Positions 36,601 through 49,330 of a stretch of 64,000 bases of DNA are shown piece by piece (position 1 is the stretch's first letter; the number at the start of each line of letters is the position of its first letter). The stretch comes from Antedon bifida (Eukaryota; Echinodermata; Crinoidea; Comatulida; Antedonidae): NCBI GenBank assembly GCA_963402885.1, contig OY727095.1:19163001-19227000 (forward strand). Reading direction: 5' to 3'. The position numbers were made by a program, and so were the translations under genes. Under the pieces are notes generated by a model. The model searched no databases. It was not told the origin of the DNA and saw only the letters and a program-made list of their open reading frames with translations.

Positions 36601-37640
36601 TGTCCTCGTACTTGCAAACTTGAAGGTAATTCTATTACTAAACTTTTTGGTAAAAAACTCGCTTATGTTGAGAAAGGTACCTATCTTGGTCATATTCTTA
36701 TGTGTGATTGCAGTGATGAGGCCGACATTCAAAGTCAGTACAGGTCTTTGTGTATTAGAAGCAACTCACTCAATCGTAAATTTATGAAATGCTCTACCAA
36801 TGTTAAATGTTGTCTCTTTAGATCTTACTGTATTAATATGTATTGTGCAGCCCTTTGGTGTAACTATCGTATGAAGAATATTAGATCTCTTAATGTATGC
36901 TACAATAATGCTCTGCGCCGTATACTTAATGTCTCTAGAAGTAGTAGTGCCAGTGCAATGTTTATTGAACATGGTGTTCCTTCCTTTAACGAGTACATGC
37001 GAAAATCTACCTATAGTTTCATGCAACGTATGTTGAATAGTGGTAACATCCTTGTTGCTTGTGTTTGCAAACATATGCTCCATAACTCCAAAATGTATTG
37101 TAGATGGAGAAGCATTCTATATACTTAAGTTTAGTTTTATGGTTTATAAGTTTATTTATATGGATGATATTTCCGAAATAAAATGAAATTGATATACATT
37201 TTATGAATGTGGTTACCCAAAAAGCACGGTCTTGCAATGAATATTTTGTTTAGACGTGCAGATGTCTAACTCATGATGATATGAAAAGCTGGGAGATTAC
37301 TTACAACATTTAAATGTAAATTGATGTTGTGTCCTTTGGTACATATCTTGTTCTCTAGAAGATGCATCTATAGCTTGAGTAAGGAGATCCCCTTTTGTCT
37401 GATATATATAATATAAGATAGTATCTTAAGTAAGTTCAACATTATATAAATTTATGTAAACCTCCAGTATTACGTAACTAGAAAAGTCAGTTGTATTACT
37501 TACAGCATTGCTAATCCACTTTGTACTCTCCAAAGTGGACATTTCTTCTTTGTTGATGCTAAATTTTGGTAGTTTTAGCCAGTCGTCATCATTCAGCGAC
37601 TGAATTCTTCTCAGAAGCGCCAACCTTTCACCACTTCTTT
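33690..37640 (-). pseudogene. Array unit 1: PIF/Harbinger transposase fragment with BEN-like exons
   Basis: Minus-strand order: an exon ending WISNA at about 37,507 (LLRRIQSLNDDDWLKLPKFS), exon TKGDLLTQAIDASSREQDMY at 37,303-37,398, a segment with ETIKTTFACQDFHLNV near 35,300, AAWEYLQEIIGLEC near 34,950, then a BEN-like exon 34,516-34,735 (AAVILLNQVIDLVFSMEVLA, LDKSYVDGNRFLE). Near 33,690-33,820 comes Harbinger sequence GYLLGDTG, followed in another frame by NPITPEERRYNSAHSVSRS and IVERT, a hallmark of HARBI1/PIF transposases. The catalytic core before it is missing and frames are broken, so it is not functional as it stands. A 1.77-kb LINE splits it. Confidence 0.6.
35426..37190 (+). mobile_element. 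5'-truncated LINE with a long open RT frame
   Basis: A frame of about 565 residues is open to the TAA at 37,128. It shows the pre-RT region (GFWEGVKHMNDTRAN), RT motif 1/2 (KNNYRPIALASVLSKVFE), motif A CFLDASKAFDRVNH, motif B NGVRQGGVMSPLLYN and motif C LSYADDLVLLAPS, then the C-terminal part. Uninterrupted array copies at about 41,780 and 46,400 show where it went in (after GTTGAAGA). The first few codons come from the target. The endonuclease is absent. No poly(A): it ends TTTCCGAAATAAAATGAAAT. Probably CR1/Jockey group; the exact clade is uncertain. It is the only insertion of this kind in the array, so it is younger than the array's duplication. Confidence 0.85.
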
Positions 37641-37870
37641 TTTTAAATAATTTGCTTTTTAATCATATATTATCAATTACATTATTCTAAATTATTAGTG
37701 TGACCAGTGACAAACTTGACAATTTGACAAAATAAACTATATATCTACTATCAATTTTCCAAATATAACCACAGAAAATTGATATCGATCAATCTCTAGT
37801 GAAATTAATTGAGGATGCTATATAGCCAAAATTATAGGCTCCTATCTAGCTCTGTTGAACAGTTGCTATT

Positions 37871-39268
37871 CTGGGGTAGCACTAACATTTCATTTTCTTT
37901 AGCCATTTGGCGAAAGTCAACATTTTTTTTTTAGTCAAATCAGTTTATCTATAGCCAAGATGGCTAAAGTTCAATTTTTTTATTTAGCCAAATGAATCGG
38001 TAATTAGCCAAAATTAAAAATTGTTAAAATATAATGGTAAAAACGTTTTAGTTAATTTATCTATGTCAATAGGTCTATACACTGTTCCCTGAACGTTTTT
38101 GTAAGGCATTTGGGGAAAGAGAGCCATGCCTAAATCACTGTATATTTGATAAAAATAATTGTTGTATTTTATATGATCAAAACAATTGTTTAAATTGTTT
38201 TTAATCATACAGCATTCATTGAGTTATCAATTTAATAAGAAACATTTTACAGTTTTCTGAAATCCCCTGAACGCTATGTTATTTTTGTTTTTTACGCTTG
38301 GCTGGTGGCTTCCGTACCACGCGAAAATCGTGTCCTAAGACTTTCACGGTCACCCACCGTCACCGCCGCGCAGCGGGTGAATGCTTTTAAATTGGGTATG
38401 CTCAAGAGGTGCGAAAGTGCAGTAGGGGCCTAGGCCTACAAAATTATGCAAACGAACACTCGTATCGTTGTTGAACGTGCAGATAATATAGGCCAAAGCA
38501 CAGGGAAAAGGCGTTTCTGTCGGGGGAGAAATTTATACCATCCCGGCTCGATTATTTATTACCCAACAACACAGAAGCCGCCGGCGGCCGGCCTTGCTGT
38601 TTATATAGTCCGCAATAAATGCACGTGTGTGTTTAGCTAAATCCCCGTTAGACTCTACCATTTCCCGAATGTTGTTTTGTTTACTCTACTGACGCACTGC
38701 ACGCACGAGGAAACTTTATTAAGGGTAAAATATGAAACTACATTATTGGAGCCTAAAATGCATAACGCATAAATATTGATTTCGATAAGATCATTCATTG
38801 AAGATACTATGTTTTTCTTAATCTGAAAAGAACACCCTTATCGAAAAATAGACAATCCCGGTAAATAGCCGACCGTCGGCTGTCGAGTCGTCGATGTTTG
38901 TGCAGCGCAACACGTGATAGTTTGGGTAGACTCCATCATCCATGTGTCGTGTAACGTCTGTCTCTCTGTGCAGTCTACCTCTGCTATCTCCATCATATTG
39001 AAATAACAAAGAGACGCCTGGTACAACGAAACAAGTTGACGAAAATGGAGCTCGAAGTAAACAACATGATAACGAACAAAATAAATGCTTGAAGATCGAC
39101 AAATGGACCTTTTAGTTGGACTTTATGCTTTCGCCAAAATGATTATTTTATTATCTATTTTATCAAATGTCATAGCCAAAATGGCTAAAGTAGCCGTTTT
39201 ATTTTTCGCCAATCTGGAAACGTTTTCGCCCATGGCGACTTGGCGATCGGCCAGTGCGAGCCCAGCTA
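37871..39268. mobile_element. 1.4-kb insertion in array unit 2
   Basis: The uninterrupted sequence GTTACTATTTTTTAAG (33,267) is split here. CTATT lies on both sides; the insertion starts CTGGGGTAGCACTAAC and ends GGCCAGTGCGAGCCCAG, a loose terminal inverted repeat. Both arms contain ATAGCCAAAATGGCTAAAGT-like palindromes. It includes a GC-rich patch (38,290-38,430). No transposase was recognised. hAT-like ends are possible but the duplication is only 5 bp. Confidence 0.5.
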
Positions 39269-40019
39269 TTTTTTAAGTCTTTCATATGATCTGTCAATGT
39301 TTATTTTGCGATGATGGGTTAAATCTTCTTGTCGGCATCATGATGAGATATTTCTCTCTCCCAGCCTAGACCTAACTGCCCTATTATGATGGATGGATGG
39401 AGTTGTTCCAGAAAATTTAAATTTAAATTAAATTTTCCTAAGCTCTAGTTTGCAATTATCATCATATCGGTTTTATAAACCATGTTTTAGGTGAAAATGT
39501 GTCATCTCCTAATATAAAATGGTAGTTGTTGACCACCTACCTTCAGTGTTCCGTACTTTTAAAAAATGAGGATCCCCAAAAATAGCAACATCATTTACTT
39601 GCCCACACTAACTAATGCTTGTTCATTCATACAAAAAAGTATTTTTCATCATAAATGACCATTAGTACTGTACTAAGCTGATAGCTTACGATCAATATAG
39701 GGAAATAAAACCTACCATAAAGCTACAAATTCTAGTATAGTCGTGTACAGGCAGCTGAAATCAACTTTGACCCTACTCTAGTAGGAGGGGATTTTCGGTT
39801 TTAACATTTCTATATTTATATACATTTTTTTTGTGATGTCTTAATTACTGCAGTCACATGTAATATTTTTAAAGATTTTCTGATAGAAATGTTCGGAACC
39901 ACATTTAATGTTGAAACGACAGCTAAACAATAAGGAAAGAAAGTATAATACTTCAACATACATACACGCTAATTATAAAAGATACAAGATTGACCATGTT
40001 AAAAAATAAACTTTGAATT

Positions 40020-42235
40020 TATAGCTTAATACCTCTAAAAATATATTGGCGCCAACAGATGACTTGTCCAATACACTTACATACACAACATGCAGCCACC
40101 GCAGGGCATGCTCGATTTGGTTGCATGTGATTTTCTTAATGCATACAACGAAAGCGTCTCTTCCAAATGTAGTCTATAATGGGGGAGGACATTTTGTCAA
40201 AACAACATAAATAACTGCCAATGTGTAAAAGGGTATTTCATTTGATGTTAGTCAGTTGGTCTGCTGGACTGATTTTGCAAAGGAATAATAGCACTCTTTT
40301 TAAGGAATCTAAAGTAAATGACATCATTTTGGTATGTAGAATTACGTTTTGTTCGCTTTGGTAAAGGATTACCCTTTTTATAAGGGCACATTCCGTGGAC
40401 AGGGCGTCATCGGAATTTTGTGGTTTAAGCATAACTGGGACGTCAAGCTTTCGGATTCCATTTCAATACAAGGGGCAATTTGGAATTGACTAAAATTACG
40501 ATAAATAAAATGTATTTAAAATATACAGTGCATTCACAGTGGCAGTGACTTATTAACATTAATAGTTTTATACCTAAAAATCTATTGCCGTCAACATATG
40601 ACTTGTCCAATACACTACCTAGCCCACATGAATTGGCTAATACCTCCATACTGAACACCAAGTCTATAACTTGATTAAGCAAAATGACAGCTGCTTCATT
40701 TAATGGCTTTTTCCTGGCTTTTTGCTCTTATAGAGATTAGCACTGTTCACCTCCACTGTAAACCTGCCGATGGCCGGGACAAACCTGTCGCCCGAGCAAC
40801 TGGCCGCCCCCTGGTGTCTTGTACAGAGTTAGCCGGGACGTTCAGACGAATGTCCTGCCACGCAAATGTCGTCTTGGTTGTTTCTCTTTGCAGGAAATGC
40901 GTCACCAGTTCCCCCACCGTCTCCGACATAGGTGGAAATGGGTGGATGGCGCAGATGATGCGGTCCCGCCCGATGGCGGCCACAACCTCTGCTCTTTTTA
41001 ATTTCCTATAATTGTGTACAGCTTCTTCAGTACATACCCCTCACAAATGTGACAGAGACACTTAATAGTTGCTACAAGTGCTTACTAATTTATTAATATG
41101 GGTAGCAACATGGAAATATTACTGTAGCAACATGGAAATATTACTATATGACTACTTTCAAGACTGTACAAGATTATAAGACATTTTTTGTGGCCTTTGC
41201 CTAAATTATCACTAAATTTTTTAAAAAGTTTACCGTAATTTCCAATGATGTGGCAGATTTAGTTCCAAAAAAAATTTACATGTATTCCAATGCCCTTCAT
41301 GGAGAATGTCAGAGCAGCATGCTGCGATGGGATAAGCTAACATCTGGATGGCAGTCTGCTAGTGTGAACCAGGCATTAATTGTTGAAAGGTCAGATAAAT
41401 GTCGCTAAAATTGGTATATTATGAGGTGTAACATACCTGTAACTTAATCTATGGCCAATATACCTATAATAATACATATAACTCCTTATGGGATGGTAAA
41501 ATGACTAACACATTAAACAATACAGTACACAGACTACTAAGAACTCTAACATCAAAGATGCTGAAACGAAACTGAATGTCTCAGACTTTATTTGACTTCT
41601 ACTCAACATTTTGACTTCTTTAGCATGTTGTCTAATCTAAAATTTAATATGTATGCCAAAGTTGGTGAATTGTATCTAGAGGCAGTTTCCTCTGCATCTT
41701 TAATGAATGTTTGGAATCAATTACGAACAATACCGCATATCCCTTCCATGAGGTAATTAATTTTAAATAATATATAAATGTTGATGATAGCTTTACCATA
41801 TACATTTTATGAATGTGGTTACCCAAAAAGCACTATCTTGCAATGAATATTTTGTTTAATTTGTGATATGAAAAGCTGGGAGATTACTTACAACATTTAA
41901 AGGTAAATTGATGTTGTGTCCTTTGGTACATATCTTGTTCTGTAGAAGATGTATCTATAGCTTGAGTAAGGAGATCCCCTTTTGTCTGATATATATATAT
42001 ATAATATAAGGTAGTATATTAAGTAAGTTCAACATTATATCAATTTATGTAAACCTCCAGTTTTACGTAACTAGAAAAGTCAGTTTTAACTTAAGGCATC
42101 GCTAATTTACTTTGAACTCTCCAATATGGACATTTCTTCTTTGTTGATGCTGAATTTAGGTAGTTTTAGCCAGTCGTCATCATTCAGCGACTGAATTCTT
42201 CTCAGAAGCACCAACCTTTCACCACTTCTTTTTTT
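40020..42235 (-). pseudogene. Array unit 2: decayed BEN/Harbinger gene copy
   Basis: It retains a partial BEN-like exon (NQVIDLVFSMEVLANSCGLG near 40,620-40,680), a second BEN-tail copy (SVLDKS.VGAN.FLEV near 40,030-40,080), and the FSINKEEM-like exon region near 42,130. The GYLLGDSG/NPITPEERR Harbinger segment is deleted. Frames are broken by indels. Confidence 0.5.
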
Positions 42236-43159
42236 AAATAATTTGCTTTTTAATCATATTATTATCAATTACATTATTCTAAATTATTAGTGTGACCAGT
42301 GACGAACTTGACAATTTGACAAAATAAACTATATATCTACTATCAATTTTATCAATATAACCACAGAAAGTTGATACCAATCAATCTCTAGTGAAATTAA
42401 TTGAGGATGCTATATAGCCAAAATTATAGGCTCCTATCTAGCTCTGAACACTTACTCTTTTTTAAGTCTTTCATATGATCTGTCAATGTTTATTTTGCGA
42501 TGATGGGTTAAATCTTCTTGTCGGCACCATGATGAGATATTTCTCTCTCCCAGCTTAGACCTAACTCTGGTCCATTATGATGGATGGATGGAGTTGTTTC
42601 AGAAAATTAAATTTTCCTAAGCTCTCAGTTTACAATTATCATCATATCGGTTTTATAAACCATGTTGTAGGTGAAAATGTGTCATCTCCTAATATAAAAT
42701 GGTAGTTCTTGACCACCTACAACAGATGGATGGCAGATTCAGTGTTCCGTACTCGGCCTTTTTGAAAATTGAGGATCCCCAAAAATTGCAGCATCATTTA
42801 CGGACAAGGACAGAAAGTATAATACTTCAAGATACATAAACGCTAATTATAAAAGATACAAAATTGACCATGTTAAAAAATAAACTTTGAATTTATAGCT
42901 TAATACCTCTAAAAATATATTGGCGCCAACAGATGACTTGTCCAATACACTTACATACACAACATGCAGCCACCGCAGGGCATACTCGATTTGGTTGCAT
43001 GTGATTTTCTTCATGCATACAATGAAAGCCCCTCTTCTGTGTGGGAGGACATTTTGTCAAAACAATATAAATAACTGCCAATGTGTAAAAGGGTATTTCA
43101 TTTGATGTTAGTCAGTTGGTCTGCTGGACTGATGTTGCAGAGGAATAATAGCACTCTTT

Positions 43160-44285
43160 TTAATTAACCCTTATCTTGCCGGATTCTTTTTAAGCGCAGT
43201 TCACAAAAAACGCATTCTTTTTTGATAGTGATCATTTTTTCACGTTTTTAGAGGCAGTTCCCTTTGTTGACCATTTAAATCACTTTCTGTTAGTTTTATG
43301 GAAAAAAGTTTCGAAAAACAAATGTTCCTTATGAAATAAGCTACATTGTAAATTTTTTTTTTTTTTTTTTTGAGTAATGGTTATATAACAAAAAATGCCA
43401 AAAATGGCCAAAAAAATGCAAAAAAAAAAAAAAATGCAAAAAAAAAATTTTTTTTTTTCAATATATAATTATTTTTTTTTTCAATCTAAATATTGTTTGA
43501 ATATAAATATTACATATTTATGTTTATAAGCAGTATAGAGAACACAAGTATTCAAAATGAAAACACTTATCTCATTCACCAAAGTGCATGTCACAATTTT
43601 GTCTAAAACTTTTTTCCATTTACAGTAATTGAATAATGTTTGATACCAAATGAAAGGTCTTGAAATGTGCTTTCCAAATACATTATTTCTTTCTTGAACT
43701 AAATAAATGAAAATTATACAAATTGACAGTAAAACAAATGATTGTCTATTTTTCTTTGTGTCTGTGTAAGTCTAAATCTATCGAAGTATTCCACTAAAAA
43801 AAAAAATGGAAAAAAAAAATACCATTATTACCATGAAGTCCTCTTCATATTTGACCAAGGAGATTGGTAGTTATGCATATTTACACAATATCTCCTTTGT
43901 ATTTGAATAGTTTTATTATTTTATAAAACCTGTGTGAAAAACTATATGATGTTGAATTAGTTAGCCACATATGGAATATGCGACGTCCACAGGGCCGCCA
44001 CGTGAAGGCTTCAACATGGCCCCGGGGAGGGACAATCCCAAAGGCAGCAAAAGTGTAATCAAGGTGATTATAATTGAATGATTGATTATAAAAAATGATG
44101 GTTGGACAAGGTAGATATGGTAGAAGTCTACCGAAATTATATATTTTGTGATAGAAGGGCGGAACAATACTGGTCATCATCCGGGAGGGACAATCCCCAA
44201 GGCAGAAAAAGCGTAATCAAGGTGATTTTCACCATCTTTTCCACGAACGCTAACTTTGTCTTTCTTTCCTGGACAGATTCTGCTA
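43160..44285. mobile_element. Insertion in array unit 3
   Basis: After GCACTCTTTTT the array sequence is replaced by AACCCTTATCTTGCCGGATT..., a block that also begins at 57,684, so it is a separate dispersed repeat. It holds long A and T runs (43,350-43,450) and two related 60-70-bp segments (GGGAGGGACAATCCC.AAGGCAG at about 44,025 and 44,185). No gene was recognised. The right border, near ATCATTTTGCGATGATGG, may also involve a deletion of array sequence. Confidence 0.45.
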
Positions 44286-44974
44286 TTATCATCATTTTGC
44301 GATGATGGGTTAAATCTTCTTGTCGGCACCATGATGAGATATTTCTCTCTCCCAGCTTAGACCTAACTCTGGTCCATTATGATGGATTAAATTTTCCTAA
44401 GCTCTCAGTTTACAATTATCATCATATCGGTTTTATAAACCATGTTTTAAGTGAAAATGTGTCATCTCCTAATATAAAATGGTAGTTGTTGACCACCTAC
44501 AACAGATGGGTGGCAGATTCAGTGTTCCGTACTCGGCCTTTTTGGAGGATGAGGATCCCCAAAAATAGCAGCACCATGTATTTGTCATCATAAATGACCA
44601 TTAGTACTAAAGTTGATAGCTTACAATCAATATAGTGAAATATAACCTACCATAAAGCTACAAATTCTAGGCTAGACTATTATATAGTCGTGTACAGGCA
44701 GCTGAAATCAACTTTGACCCTACTCTAGTAGGAGGAGGATTTTCGGTTTTAACATTTCTATATTTATCTATCCACATTTTTTTGTGATATAATTACTGCA
44801 GTCGCATGTAATATTGTTTTAAGATTTTCTGATAGAAATGTCCGGAACCACATTTAGTGTTGAAACGACAGATAAACAATAAGGAAAGAAAGTATAATAC
44901 TTCAAGATACATAAACGCTAATTATAAAAGATACAAGATTGACCATGTTAAAAAATAAACTTTTAATTTATAGT

Positions 44975-46870
44975 TTAATACCTCTAAAAATCTATTGGCA
45001 CCAACAGATGACTTGTCCAATACACTTACATACACAAAATGTTGGTTGCAGCCACCGCAGGGCATGCTCGATTTGGTTGCATGTGATTTTCTTAATGCAT
45101 ACAACGAAAGCCTCTCTTCCATGCACCAATTGTTCTTTCCACTATGCTTCTTGATACAAAATGTGCACTGTTGTACCTTCTTTCTTCAGGTGTTATAGGA
45201 TTTTAAGTACGGTCTTAAGGCATATCCAGAGTCGCCCAACAAGTACCCGGCAGTAAATGGCATCATTTTGGTCTGTAGAATTACGTTTTGTCCGCTTTGG
45301 TAAAGGATTATCCTTTTTATAAGGGCACATTCCGTGGACAGGGGCGTCATCGGAATTTTGTGGTTTAAGCATAACTGTGTAACGTCAAGCTTTTCGGATT
45401 CCATTTCAATACAGGGGGCAATTTGGAATTTGAAACTAAAATTACGATAAATAAAATGTATTTAAAATAAACAGTGCATTCACAGTGACTTATTAACATT
45501 TATAGTTTTATACCTCTAAAAATCTATTGCCATCAACATATGACTTGTCCAATACACTTCTGTTGGATTCATTTTTTTGTTTTCGAAGGCCTAGTCCACA
45601 TGAATTGGCTAATACCTCCATACTGAACACCAAGTCTATAACTTGATTAAGCAAAATACAGCTGCTTCATTTAATGGCTTTTTTCTGGCTTTTTGCTCTG
45701 CAATGTAGAGATTGGTACTGTTCACCTCCACTGTAAACCTGACGGGTCTACTATCAGGCATTTCTAATAGAACAATGCATTAAAAGGCCATCAGATATTT
45801 TATGCTGAACATTAGATATTGTCCTTTATGGTGTCATAATTCTAAACTGACCAGTAATGATAACATGTAAATGCATCTAGGAATAATAATTTATTTACTA
45901 ACCTGGTAAACCAGGTACAGTACATTCAAGACCAATGATTTCCTGCAGATACTCCCACGCTGCCTTCATCTTGAAATCCTCTCTGTAATAGACAAAGTCC
46001 GCCACCACCACTGGGGCATGCCTTGCCAAATGCTCCATTGCACTACCTTGAATCAGGCGGTGGTATTGGACACATATAGTTCCCCTTCTTAGCCACAGGT
46101 GTCAGGGTGCTGCGATCCACTGAACTGCTTCACCGCCGGCGGTTACAGGTGGGCTTCTTGAGGCAGATGGGCTCGAGGCCGGTCGGCTTCTTGAGGCAAT
46201 CGATCAGGCCTATGACCGGGAAAAACCTGTCGCCCGAGCAACTGGCCGCCCCCCTGGTGTTTTGACAAGAGGTAGCCACGACGTTCAGATGTAAGTCCTG
46301 GCACGCAAATGTCGTCTTGATTGTTTCTATTTCTTTAATCAATGTTTGGAATCAATTACGAACAATACCGCATCTCCCTTCCATGAGGTAATTATTTTTA
46401 AATAATATATAAATGTTGAAGATAGCTTACCATATACATTTTATGAATGTGGTTGCCCAAAAAGCACGGTCTTGCAATGAATATTTTGTTTAGACGTGCA
46501 GATGTCTAACTCATGATGATATGAAAAGCTGGGAGATTACTTACAACATTTAAATGTAAATTAATGTTGTGTCCTTTGGTACATATCTAGTTCTCTAGAA
46601 GATGTATCTATAGCTTAAGTAAGGAGATCCCCTTTTGTCTGATATATATATAATATAAGGTAGTATCTTAAGTAAGTTCAACATTATATAAATTTATGTA
46701 ATGTATACGTATTACGTATACTAGAAAAGTCAGTTTTAACTTAAAGCATCGCTAATTCACTTTGAACTCTCCAATATGGACATTTCTTCTTTGTTGATGC
46801 TGAATTTAGGTAGTTTTAGCCAGTCGTCATCAGTCAGCGACTGAATTCTTCTCAGAAGCACCAACCTTTC
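44975..46870 (-). pseudogene. Array unit 3: decayed BEN/Harbinger gene copy
   Basis: Holds NPITPEERRYNSAHS (45,185-45,200 and on), AGYLLGDSGYALRPYL at about 45,205-45,255, a BEN-like exon at 45,513-45,750 in a good frame (NLYIAEQKARKKPLNEAAV), an AAWEYLQEIIGLEC exon with a good donor (CAG/GTTAGT, near 45,903), and the LPKFSINKEEM exon near 46,800. An extra BEN-tail exon lies at 44,975-45,122. A deletion fuses KMMPF directly to AGYLLGDSG. Confidence 0.55.
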
Positions 46871-47839
46871 ACCACTTCTTTTTTTAAATAATTTACTTTT
46901 TAATCATGTATTATCAATTACATTATTCTAAATTATTAGTGTGACCAGTGACAAACTTGACAGTTTTACAAAATAAACTATATATCTACTATCAATTTTA
47001 TCAATATAACCACAGAAAGTTGATATCAATCAATCTCTAGTGAAATTAATTGAGGATGCTATATAGCCAAAATTATAGCCTCCTATCTAGCTCTGAACAC
47101 TTACTCTTTTTTAAGTCTTTCATATGATCTGTCAATGTTTATTTTGCGATGATGGGTTAAATCTTCTTGTCGGCACCATGATGAGATATTTCTCTCTCCC
47201 AGCTTAGACCTAACTCTGGTCCATTATGATGGATGGATGGAGTTGTTTCAGAAAATTAAATTTTCCTAAGCTCTCAGTTTACAATTATCATCATATCGGT
47301 TTTATAAACCATGTTGTAAGTGAAAATGTGTCATCTCCTAATATAAAATGGTAGTTGTTGACCACTTACAACAGATGGGTGGCAGATTCAGTGTTCCGCA
47401 CTCAGCCCTTTTAAAAAATGAGGATCCCCAAAAATAGCAGCACCATGTATTTGTCATCATACATGACCTTTAGTACTAAAGTTGATAGCTTACAATCAAT
47501 ATAGGGAAATATAACCTACCATAAAGCTACAAATTCTAGTATAGTCTATTATATAGTCGTGTACAGGCAGCTGAAATCAACTTTGACCCTACTCTAATAG
47601 GAGGGGATTTTCGGTTTTAACATTTCTATATTTATCTACATTTTTTTGTGATATAATTACTGCAGTCGCATGTAATATTTTTTTAAGATTTCAGGATAGA
47701 AATATCCGGAACCACATTTAGTGTTGAAACGACAGCTAAACAATAAGGACAGAAAGTATAATACTTCAACATACATAAACGCTAATTATAAAAGATACAA
47801 AATTGACCATGTTAAAAAATAAACTTTTAATTTATAGTT

Positions 47840-49330
47840 TAATACCTCTAAAAATTTATTGGCGCCAACAGATGACTTGTCCAATACACTTACATACACA
47901 AAATGTTGGTTGCAGCCACCGCAGGGCATGCTCGATTTGGTTGCATGTGATTTTCTTAATGCATACAACGAAAGCGTCTCTTCCATGCACCAATTGTTCT
48001 TTCCACTATGCTTCTTGATACAGAATGTGCACTGTTGTACCTTCTTTCTTCAGGTGTTATAGGATTTTAAGTACGGTCTTAAGGCATATCCAGAGTCGCC
48101 CAACAAGTACCCGGCAGCCATATTTATTTTCCAGGTACTGCATGTTTCGGATGTGTGTGTATAATTTCTTTTATATTTAGTTACAAAATATCCAACCGGT
48201 GAGTGTTGGCTGGATTTTAGGTCATCTTGGGGAATAATACCTGTTTGTTGACGTACTCTAAGGAAAAATTTTGTGCACTGTGGAGCTTTGATGTCTTTTG
48301 TAATTGATAGGAGCAGGAGGGTCATGGAATAAATATGTTGTCTTTGAAATTCATATGTGTGTATACAGGTGGCGATGCCATTCAAATCAATGGAAAGGTC
48401 GATTACGGAAAAGTCGAGTAGTCTATGGGGTAGGACATTTTGTCAAAACAACATAAATAACTGCCAATGTGTAAAAGGATATTTCATTTGATGTTAGTCA
48501 GTTGGTCTGCTGGACTGATGTTGCAGAGGAATAATAGCACTCTTTTTAAGGAATCTAAAGTAAATGGCATCATTTTGGTATGTAGAATTACGTTTTGTCC
48601 GCTTTGGTAAAGGATTATCCTTTTTATAAGGGCACATTCCGTGGACAGGCGCGTCATCGGAATTTTGTGGTTTAAGCATAACTGGGACGTCAAGCTTTTC
48701 GGATTCCATTTCAGTTTTGACAAGAGGTAGCCACGACGTTCAGATGTAAGTCCTGGCACGCAAATGTCGTCTTGATTGTTTCTATTTCTTTAATCAATGT
48801 TTGGAATCAATTACGAACAATACCGCATCTCCCTTCCATGAGGTAATTATTTTTAAATAATATATAAATGTTGAAGATAGCTTACCATATACATTTTATG
48901 AATGTGGTTGCCCAAAAAGCACGGTCTTGCAATGAATATTTTGTTTAGACGTGCAGATGTCTAACTCATGATGATATGAAAAGCTGGGAGATTACTTACA
49001 ACATTTAAATGTAAATTAATGTTGTGTCCTTTGGTACATATCTAGTTCTCTAGAAGATGTATCTCCAGCTTAAGTAAGGAGATCCCCTTTTTCTGATATA
49101 TATATAATATAAGGTAGTATCTTAAGTAAGTTCAACATTATATAAATTATGTAATGTATACGTATTACGTATACTAGAAAAGTCAGTTTTAACTTAAAGC
49201 ATCGCTAATTCACTTTGAACTCTCCAATATGGACATTTCTTCTTTGTTGATGCTGAATTTAGGTAGTTTTAGCCAGTCGCCATCATTCAGCGACTGAATT
49301 CTTCTCAGAAGCACCAACCTTTCACCACTT
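47840..49330 (-). pseudogene. Array unit 4: shortened BEN/Harbinger gene copy
   Basis: Holds the BEN-tail exon (SVLDKSSVGANKFLE, about 47,845-47,905) and the Harbinger block, AGYLLGDSGYALRPYL near 48,065-48,115 followed by NPITPEERR. About 2.2 kb of the unit, including the main BEN-like exon, is deleted between about 48,715 and 48,720, where ATTTCAG joins TTTTGACAAGAGG. Confidence 0.55.

Noticed and set aside
37426-37623. Whole 65-codon minus-strand frame as a gene
   Set aside because: Only the part before the GTAAGT donor at about 37,506 is conserved between array units; the rest is intron.
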